The notes under the pieces were generated by a model that saw nothing but the letters and a program-made list of their open reading frames with translations, ran no database searches and was not told the DNA's origin. Shown here piece by piece: positions 58,812 to 64,000 of a stretch of DNA of 64,000 nt. Within the stretch, counting starts at the first letter, position 1, and each line of letters begins with the position of its first letter. The translations under genes and the position numbers were made by a program. This stretch comes from VRUE01 sp963703175 (GTDB lineage: Bacteria; Actinomycetota; Thermoleophilia; Solirubrobacterales; 70-9), in NCBI GenBank assembly GCA_963703175.1, contig OY969794.1:2108001-2172000 (forward strand), written 5' to 3'.

Positions 58812-59552
58812 ATGTTCGACCAAGTGACCATCCGAGTTGCTGAGTACGAAGCTTCAGAGCGCTTTTACCGTACGGTCCTTGGGGCACTTGGGATCGAGCC
58901 GAACCGAAGTGGCGCTGACAGGATCGAGTGGGATGATTTTGTCGTTGCCCCGGCGGATGTCGCAGATCCGGCGACGCGCAACCTGCATGTGGCGTTCGTG
59001 GCGCCCTCGAGGGATTACGTGGACGAATTCTGGCGTGCCGGTATTGCCTCGGGCTACGAGGACGATGGTTCACCGGGAGAGCGTCCCGAATATACGCCTG
59101 GCTATTACGGCGCCTTCCTTCGCGACCCCGACGGCAACAGCGCCGAGGCGGTCCACCATCTCGACGTGCGCCGTGGCGGCCACATCGATCATCTCTGGAT
59201 CGGAGTGCACGATCTCGTTGCGGCGGTCGCCTTCTACACAACGATCATGCGCTGTGCCGGACTGCGAGAGGGTCGACAGTGGAAGGCAGGCCGTCAGTTC
59301 CGTGGTGCTTGGGCGACTCTTTCCCTAGTCGCTGACGGCAGGCCGGTCACCGAGCATCTCCATCTCGCTTTCCCAGCCCCCGACCGACAGGCCGTCGAGG
59401 ACTTCCATTTAACGGCTACGAAGGCTGGCTACCGCGACAACGGCTCCCCGGGCGAAGGACCGTCGCTTCCCTCTGCCTACACTGCTTCCGTTCTCGATCC
59501 GGACGGAACTAAGATCAAGTTGGTCTTTCGGGAATTCGTGAGGCACCAGTGA
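58812..59552 (+). CDS. Tandem VOC-family (glyoxalase/dioxygenase fold) protein
   Basis: A 246-residue protein of two vicinal-oxygen-chelate modules: MFDQVTIRVAEYEASERFYR to about residue 120 (GAFLRDPDGNSAEAV) and HIDHLWIGVHDLVAAVAFY to the end (SVLDPDGTKIKLVF). Metal ligands may be His/Glu at the strand ends, but an enzyme type cannot be assigned. Codon third positions are less GC-rich than in neighbours, and the gene lies between two copies of the tRNA-Pro 3' end, suggesting it arrived as a small insertion. Confidence 0.85.
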   Translation: MFDQVTIRVAEYEASERFYRTVLGALGIEPNRSGADRIEWDDFVVAPADVADPATRNLHVAFVAPSRDYVDEFWRAGIASGYEDDGSPGERPEYTPGYYGAFLRDPDGNSAEAVHHLDVRRGGHIDHLWIGVHDLVAAVAFYTTIMRCAGLREGRQWKAGRQFRGAWATLSLVADGRPVTEHLHLAFPAPDRQAVEDFHLTATKAGYRDNGSPGEGPSLPSAYTASVLDPDGTKIKLVFREFVRHQ

Positions 59553-59591
59553 TGCACGGATGCGCTCAACTCCCCGCTCTGAAGCGGAATC

Positions 59592-59610
59592 AATCCGGGC
59601 GCCCCGATAT
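59592..59610 (+). other. att-like repeat, right copy
   Basis: Identical 19 bp copy of the tRNA-Pro 3' end (AATCCGGGCGCCCCGATAT). The rest of a tRNA is absent, so it is a fragment. With 58713-58731 it brackets the VOC gene. Confidence 0.65.
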
Positions 59611-59661
59611 CTGCAATCCAGTGGACGGAAAGGTCGGAGCACCTCCCAACCTGTGGCGCCC

Positions 59662-60576
59662 TCACCAGCGACGATAGCGACGGAATACCGTCAACTCGCT
59701 GCCGAATGCGAGTAGCGCCAAAGCAGTCAGGCCGGCCAGGATCACGAATGCCATGGTTTCAGGATTCGAATGAATCGGACCGACACTGGGGACGCCGGAG
59801 GGTTCGTCGTCCTTCGAGGCATCCGCTTCGCCGAGGACGCCGAAGTGGGCCCCGATCGTCGGCTGGAATTCCGAGATCGCGGCCAGGGGCCCGACGATGA
59901 GACGAGGCGCGGTCAGCGATTCGAGACCGAAGGCGTCTAAGACCCTTCCGACCAGTGCCGTTCCGATGCGGCCAAGGCTGACGGCCGGCCAGACATAAAT
60001 GAACCAGCGGCGAAGAGCTATCGCAGAGCTGACGCCCGGGTCCACGGAGCCCCGGAAGCGGGCCCCGACCCTGCGAGACCCATCCACGGCAGGCAGGCTT
60101 GCGCCGACTTCGCGGTCAGAGCCAGCCGCCGCTCCAGCCGGGAACCCACTCGAGTTCTCCGCGGAGGATGAGCGGGGGCCTGACCCAGAGCCGTGCATAG
60201 CCTGAGTCGCTGCGCTTTCTACGGTTCTGGCCGAGCCGCCCGAAGGGGGTGGCGAGGGTAGGGGAACTTTCACAGTCGACGGCTGCTTGGGAGGAGAAGA
60301 GATTGCTTCCGGGGCAGGGGGAACGGGGACCCGTGGCGTCTGCAGGGGAGGCTGTGGCGCGCTCACCGGAGGGGGTGGCAAAGGGGGGACTGCCGAGCTC
60401 GTAACGGTGACGGCGGGCGCAGCCGCGGTTTTCACGACTTCTTCCACCGCGGCCTTTGGGCTTGCCGCCACTTCTCCCAACGGATCCGCCGAGGCTCCGA
60501 TCGGTGTCAGGGTCGCCGCCAACGCGGCGCAGATTCCCACTGCGGTTCGGAGCATGGCTTTAGCTTTTCTCGCCAT
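59662..60576 (-). CDS. Secreted proline-rich protein with C-terminal anchor
   Basis: A 304-residue exported protein. A signal peptide (about 9-30, ending GASA) precedes a Pro/Ser/Ala-rich region (about 60-120), a less repetitive region with possible amphipathic helices (about 185-245), and a C-terminal hydrophobic helix (MAFVILAGLTALALLAFG) followed by the basic tail RRYRRW. The PET just before the helix recalls sorting signals but no LPxTG is present. No family is recognised. A TAACAA element lies 9 nt before the ATG. The 142 bp upstream to 60719 shows no recognised riboswitch. Confidence 0.6.
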   Translation of the reverse strand: MARKAKAMLRTAVGICAALAATLTPIGASADPLGEVAASPKAAVEEVVKTAAAPAVTVTSSAVPPLPPPPVSAPQPPLQTPRVPVPPAPEAISSPPKQPSTVKVPLPSPPPSGGSARTVESAATQAMHGSGSGPRSSSAENSSGFPAGAAAGSDREVGASLPAVDGSRRVGARFRGSVDPGVSSAIALRRWFIYVWPAVSLGRIGTALVGRVLDAFGLESLTAPRLIVGPLAAISEFQPTIGAHFGVLGEADASKDDEPSGVPSVGPIHSNPETMAFVILAGLTALALLAFGSELTVFRRYRRW

Positions 60577-60718
60577 TCTGGACGGTTGTTACCCCGTTTC
60601 CGGACGGATATTCATAATTCCATCAAGCGTAAAGTTCGGGGGGGCAAAGGCGGCTTCCTCAGCGGGCGTAGCGAGGCCTGATTCACGAGATCCCTGGCGA
60701 TGTCGATAGGGCACCTGT

Positions 60719-61000
60719 ATGGAGGGACAACCTGGAAGTCCGCGACGCCGTGAGCGGGTCGTGTTCGAAACCGACCGGCACATGGTTGTCGGCGACGTGA
60801 CCCTGCCGCCCGAGGGCTACCAGAGCCGCTTCTCCGATGCGGTCAATCGCGCCGATGTCGCCTTCATTCCGCTGGTCGACGCTGAGATTTCACCGCTTGG
60901 CGGTGGTGAGGCGCAACGGCACCCTTTCATCGTCCTCGCTAAGGAGCACATCCGACTCGCCTACCCGCTGGACGAGACCCCCGAGCAGGGCAGCGGCTAA
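60719..61000 (+). CDS. Small hypothetical protein
   Basis: A 93-residue soluble protein beginning with basic residues (SPRRRERVVFETDRHMVVG) followed by a beta-rich segment typical of small DUF6812-like proteins (VAFIPLVDAEISPL, HPFIVLAKEHIRLAYPL). Function is unknown. It overlaps the convergent membrane protein gene by 4 bp. Confidence 0.6.
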   Translation: MEGQPGSPRRRERVVFETDRHMVVGDVTLPPEGYQSRFSDAVNRADVAFIPLVDAEISPLGGGEAQRHPFIVLAKEHIRLAYPLDETPEQGSG

Positions 61001-61275
61001 GCGGTCTCGCGTCGCCGCCGGCCGCCGCCGGCAAAGGCGCCGATGTCGATCAGGAAGGCGAGGACGACGATGAACCACTCAAAGCCCGTGACCCCGTTCG
61101 TCGAGGAAGCCCACATCGCCGCATAGGCGAGGGTCGTCCAGGGCAGCAGGAAGAAGCCGAGCAGCGGGAGGACCCAGCTGTCGAAGGCGCGGCTGAGTAG
61201 GTCGCTGAAAAGGAACAGCACGAACAGCGCCAGTCGCGGCGAGATCAGAGCGAAGAGAAGTACGAAGCAGCCGAT
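60997..61275 (-). CDS. Small membrane protein with uncertain start
   Basis: Three hydrophobic helices: GCFVLLFALISPRLALFVLF, VLPLLGFFLLPWTTLAYAAM and FEWFIVVLAFLIDIGAF, then a basic tail GGRRRRE. The first canonical start (GTG at 61221) would cut the first helix in half. The open frame extends upstream to an in-frame TAG at 61287-61285, with an ATC at 61275 lying 6 nt after a TAGCGT -10 element. The start given here is this non-AUG candidate; GTG at 61221 is the conservative alternative (74 residues). Confidence 0.5.
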   Translation of the reverse strand: MGCFVLLFALISPRLALFVLFLFSDLLSRAFDSWVLPLLGFFLLPWTTLAYAAMWASSTNGVTGFEWFIVVLAFLIDIGAFAGGGRRRRETA

Positions 61276-61281
61276 GTAAGG

Positions 61282-61291
61282 ACGCTACCGT
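61282..61291. promoter_or_regulatory. Overlapping bidirectional -10 elements
   Basis: The decamer ACGCTACCGT holds TACCGT on the plus strand (61286-61291, 9 nt before the msrA ATG) and TAGCGT on the minus strand (61287-61282), sharing the central TA. This is the symmetry expected of a bidirectional promoter. Confidence 0.5.
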
Positions 61292-61300
61292 GTAGTGGCG

Positions 61301-61954
61301 ATGCTGTGGAACCGCCAAAAGGATCAGGTGCCCTCAGCAGGGGATGCACTGCCGGGGCGCAGCGAGCCGGCCTTCGAGGTGCCCGAGCGCCACGCCGTGC
61401 TCGATACGCCGCTGAAGCCCCCCTTTCCCGATGGTGTCGAGGCCGCCTACTTCGCCCTCGGCTGCTTCTGGGGTGCCGAGCGCCTCTTCTGGGACCTCGA
61501 TGGCGTTTACACCACGGCTGTGGGTTATATGAACGGGACGACGCCGAACCCGACCTACGAGGAGGTATGTACCGGTAAGACCGGGCATGCAGAGGCGGTT
61601 CTGGTCGCCTTCGATCCGCAGGCGACCTCTTACGCCGACCTGCTCAAGGTCTTTTTCGAGGAGCACGACCCGACCCAGGGAATGCGCCAGGGCAACGACG
61701 TCGGCACTCAGTACCGCTCCGGCATCTATTTCGCCAACGACTCCCAGAAAGCGACGGCGGAGATGGCGTTACAGGCCTACGACGAAGCACTGCAGAGCGC
61801 TGGTCATGAACCGATCACGACCGAGGTCGCGCCGGCCGGACCCTTCTACTACGCCGAGGACTACCACCAGCAGTACTTGCACAAGGTGCCGAACGGCTAC
61901 TGCGGCCTCGCCGGCACTGGCGTCTCCTGCCGCATCCCCGCTGCCGCCTCCTAG
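61301..61954 (+). CDS. msrA: Peptide-methionine (S)-S-oxide reductase
   Basis: A 217-residue MsrA. The catalytic Cys55 is in FALGCFWGAERLF; VGYMNGTTPNPTYEEVCTG in part, HDPTQGMRQGNDVGTQYRSG in part and YYAEDYHQQYL are conserved. It repairs methionine sulfoxide using thioredoxin, fitting the trxB elsewhere in the window. ATG at 61301 is used; GTG at 61295 is too close to the -10 element. Confidence 0.95.
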   Translation: MLWNRQKDQVPSAGDALPGRSEPAFEVPERHAVLDTPLKPPFPDGVEAAYFALGCFWGAERLFWDLDGVYTTAVGYMNGTTPNPTYEEVCTGKTGHAEAVLVAFDPQATSYADLLKVFFEEHDPTQGMRQGNDVGTQYRSGIYFANDSQKATAEMALQAYDEALQSAGHEPITTEVAPAGPFYYAEDYHQQYLHKVPNGYCGLAGTGVSCRIPAAAS

Positions 61955-61987
61955 GAGGGACTTGCTTCGCGCGCCCGGCGCGCCGAA

Positions 61988-61993
61988 TAGCAT
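61988..61993 (+). promoter_or_regulatory. -10 element TAGCAT for the terminal membrane protein
   Basis: TAGCAT lies 9 nt upstream of the GTG at 62003. Confidence 0.45.
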
Positions 61994-62002
61994 CCCGCGC
62001 CG

Positions 62003-64000
62003 GTGACCCCCTCCCTCGGTTCCTACATCGGTGGCTGCCTGGCGACGATCGGCATCGTCTCGGCGCTCGGCCTCGGCGGCTACTGGCTGCGGCGCTGGAT
62101 CGTGCCGGAATTCTCCGGCGCCCTCGCCCGCCTCGGCGATGCGACGCTCGCCGTCGCCCTGCTGCTGGTCTCGCTCGAGCTACTCGGCACGCTCAGCATC
62201 CTCCGCCTTGGCTGGGTCGTCGTCGTCTGCATCGGCATCGGGCTCGGCGCCGCCTGGCTCGGCCGGCGGATGGCGCCGCGCGATATCGCCGAAGTCGCCG
62301 CGCCTCGGGTGCAGACGATCGCCTTCCTGGCGGCCTTGGCCGTCGCCTCGTTCACCGTCGCCGAGTGGACCTTCCCCTCCCAGCTCAGCCTCGACGCCGG
62401 CATGTTCGGCGGCGACACGACCTGGTACCACATGCCCTTGGCGGCGCGGATCGCGCAGGAAGCGTCGACGGTCCACCTGCATTACACCGACCCGCTGCGG
62501 CTGGCGGCCTGGTTCTACCCGCAGAGCTCGGAACTGATCCACGCCGCCGGGATCGTCGTCTTCAAGACTGACTGGCTCTCGCCGCTGATCAACCTGGTCT
62601 GGCTGGCAATCGCGCTGCTCGCCGCCTGGTGCGTCGGCCGCCCCTACAAGGTCGGGCCGGCGACGCTGGTCGCGGGGGCGATCGTGCTCGACGCCGGGGT
62701 GATGATCGAGACCCAGCCCGGCGAGGGGCGCAACGACATCATGGGGCTCGCTTTCCTAATTGCCTTCGCCGCCTTTCTGATCAACGGGCACCAGCGTCGC
62801 GCGCCCAAGGAGGGTGCTGTCCAGGACACGCCAGAAAGCGACGCCCCGCTGCTCGACAAGGGCCCACTGGTCCTCGCTGGCATCGCCGCCGGGCTCGCCG
62901 CCTCGGTCAAGCTCACCTTCCTCGTCCCGGTTGTGGCGATCTGGCTCGGAGTCGTTGTCTTCAGCGGCAAGGGGAGGCGGTTCACCACCGCCTGGGTGTT
63001 GGGTCTCTCGACCTTTGTCGTCGGTGGTTACTGGTACGTGCGAGCGGCGATCAAGACCGGTGGAAACCCGATCCCTCAAATCGGCTTCGGCCCGCTGAAA
63101 CTGCCGCGGCCTGATCAGATGCCACTCGACCCGCGCCCGCGCTTTGCCGTCTCTCACTACCTGACCGAGCCGACGATCTACCGGCGCTGGTTCTTCCCTC
63201 GGCTCGACGATGCCTTCGGCCCGCTATGGCCGCTGATTCTGATCGTCGCGGTCGCCGCTGCGGTCTTTATCGCGGTGCGCTCGCGCAACCGGATCCTGCA
63301 AGTGATCGCCGCCGCGGCGCTGCTGACCGCGTTCGTCTATGTCTTTACCCCGCTCACCGCGGCCGGTCAGGAGGGTTCGCCGACGGGCTTCTTCACCAAC
63401 ACGCGTTACCTGGTGCCTGGACTGGTGCTGGCGATGGCCCTGCTGCCGATTGCCCGGCCGCTGCGCGCGCCCGACTCGCGCGCTCGACAGACGCTGATCT
63501 TCTTATTAATTGTCTACGCGATAACGGTGTTGACCACGCCGCGCTGGTACCCGCCCTACATCTTTGGCACGATCTTCCTCACCCTGGCGCTGGTTTGGAC
63601 CCCGGCGGCGCTCAGCCTGCTGCGCGGGCGGCGGCTGGTCAGCCGCACCTACGTCGCCATTGGCGCGGCCTGCGTGCTTCTCCTTGCTGTCGTTCTCGGT
63701 CGTGCCCAAGAGGTCCAGTACTACAACCAGCACTACGTGCGCACGTCACCCTTCCTCCAGGACGGCGGCCCGCGCGAGGCCTACACCTTCGCCCGCAACC
63801 AGCACGACAAGCGGATTGGGATAGCCGGCTCGGGTGAGATTTTCTTCGGCCAGTACGGCTTCTACGGCGCCAACCTCGATAACTACGTTCAGTACATCGG
63901 CGAAAGCGGGCCGGACGGGACCTATCGGCTGGCGACCACCTGTCCACAGTTCCGGCGCCTGATCAACGAAGGCGACTACGACTACCTGATCATCAGCAAA
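62003..64000 (+). CDS. Large polytopic membrane protein, GT-C-like (partial)
   Basis: The first 666 codons of a gene that leaves the window. At least eleven hydrophobic helices are seen, with an extracytoplasmic loop FGGDTTWYHMPLAARIA after the third or fourth helix, followed by WFYPQSSELIHAAG; acidic loop residues of this type occur in GT-C glycosyltransferases (GT39/GT83-like). Further segments include TQPGEGRNDIMGLAF, FFTNTRYLVPGL and GEIFFGQYGFYGANLDNY. It may transfer a sugar from a polyprenyl carrier to a surface glycan; the family call is tentative. GTG at 62003 is preceded by TAGCAT. Confidence 0.6.
   Translation, partial: MTPSLGSYIGGCLATIGIVSALGLGGYWLRRWIVPEFSGALARLGDATLAVALLLVSLELLGTLSILRLGWVVVVCIGIGLGAAWLGRRMAPRDIAEVAAPRVQTIAFLAALAVASFTVAEWTFPSQLSLDAGMFGGDTTWYHMPLAARIAQEASTVHLHYTDPLRLAAWFYPQSSELIHAAGIVVFKTDWLSPLINLVWLAIALLAAWCVGRPYKVGPATLVAGAIVLDAGVMIETQPGEGRNDIMGLAFLIAFAAFLINGHQRRAPKEGAVQDTPESDAPLLDKGPLVLAGIAAGLAASVKLTFLVPVVAIWLGVVVFSGKGRRFTTAWVLGLSTFVVGGYWYVRAAIKTGGNPIPQIGFGPLKLPRPDQMPLDPRPRFAVSHYLTEPTIYRRWFFPRLDDAFGPLWPLILIVAVAAAVFIAVRSRNRILQVIAAAALLTAFVYVFTPLTAAGQEGSPTGFFTNTRYLVPGLVLAMALLPIARPLRAPDSRARQTLIFLLIVYAITVLTTPRWYPPYIFGTIFLTLALVWTPAALSLLRGRRLVSRTYVAIGAACVLLLAVVLGRAQEVQYYNQHYVRTSPFLQDGGPREAYTFARNQHDKRIGIAGSGEIFFGQYGFYGANLDNYVQYIGESGPDGTYRLATTCPQFRRLINEGDYDYLIISK

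Noticed and set aside
59585..59615. Second tRNA-Pro gene
   Set aside because: Only the 3' end (19 bp) is present; no D-arm or anticodon arm upstream.
60577..60718. Riboswitch (c-di-GMP or c-di-AMP type) before the secreted protein gene
   Set aside because: Looked for conserved cores of both classes on the minus strand; none matched, and a -10 element close to the start suggests no leader.

Overview
The window is a 64 kb piece of a high-GC chromosome, densely coded on both strands. It has one tRNA, no insertion sequence, no CRISPR array and no integrase. The gene content (GuaB3 next to GuaA, an aa3-type oxidase with A2-type chemistry, a CtaF-like subunit IV, DUF3352 and DUF1015 proteins, a PduO-type adenosyltransferase) and the GC-rich third codon positions suggest an Actinomycetota, probably a Thermoleophilia/Solirubrobacterales-type organism. 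This taxonomic placement is inference.

Layout. 1-4.2 kb: end of a carboxypeptidase-like gene, a PfkB-family sugar kinase, guaB3 and guaA. 4.2-9.6 kb: a candidate presenilin-like membrane protease, two alpha/beta hydrolases divergent from a TetR regulator with two operators, a Zur-like regulator with a ZIP transporter, and an M23 peptidase. 9.8-14.4 kb: rplM, an rpsI with a very long acidic N-terminal extension, glmM and glmS. 14.4-21.2 kb: a DUF3352 lipoprotein, a Fic remnant, nnr, a CBS protein, alr, a CCA-adding-type HD enzyme and infA. 21.2-26.5 kb (minus strand): a translationally coupled run of amidase helper, amidase, ABC-2 exporter and GH63-like glycosidase. 26.6-29.2 kb: a secreted protein, a zinc-ribbon protein and a glycosyltransferase. 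29.2-40.3 kb: a large cytochrome oxidase region. 40.4-44.5 kb: PAP2 protein, flippase-like protein, trxB, greA and a UBP zinc finger. 44.5-51.6 kb: alkylsulfatase plus a full set of beta-oxidation enzymes. 51.6-64 kb: small proteins, a peroxiredoxin, NUDIX, SDR, GMC, OsmC, PduO, DUF1015, tRNA-Pro with an att-like duplication, secreted and membrane proteins, msrA, and a truncated large membrane protein.

Most notable signals. (1) Next to a canonical oxidase (ctaC, ctaD, ctaE, with ctaA, ctaB and a diheme cytochrome c) lies an intact operon encoding a second subunit II/subunit I pair in which nearly every metal and heme ligand is replaced, coupled to ctaB: a cofactor-poor oxidase paralogue. (2) Three roughly 100-124 bp structured elements fill convergent gene junctions. 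Their arms differ in sequence but remain self-complementary, and a half copy at a fourth site makes inverted ends around a NUDIX gene. (3) A second palindromic family, with the left end GGGTCCTGTCG, sits upstream of guaA and, in frame, inside rpsI and a glycosyltransferase gene. (4) More than twenty genes have a TANNNT hexamer 6-12 nt upstream of their start codon, which points to widespread leaderless transcription and was used to choose starts.

How the genes work together. The oxidase region supplies terminal respiration and heme A synthesis. guaB3/guaA, glmM/glmS and alr supply GMP and cell-wall precursors. The 44.5-51.6 kb cluster could take alkyl sulfates or fatty acyl chains to acetyl-CoA. 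The Zur/ZIP and TetR/hydrolase units carry visible candidate operators. All functional calls come from motif and family recognition by eye; no database search was run.
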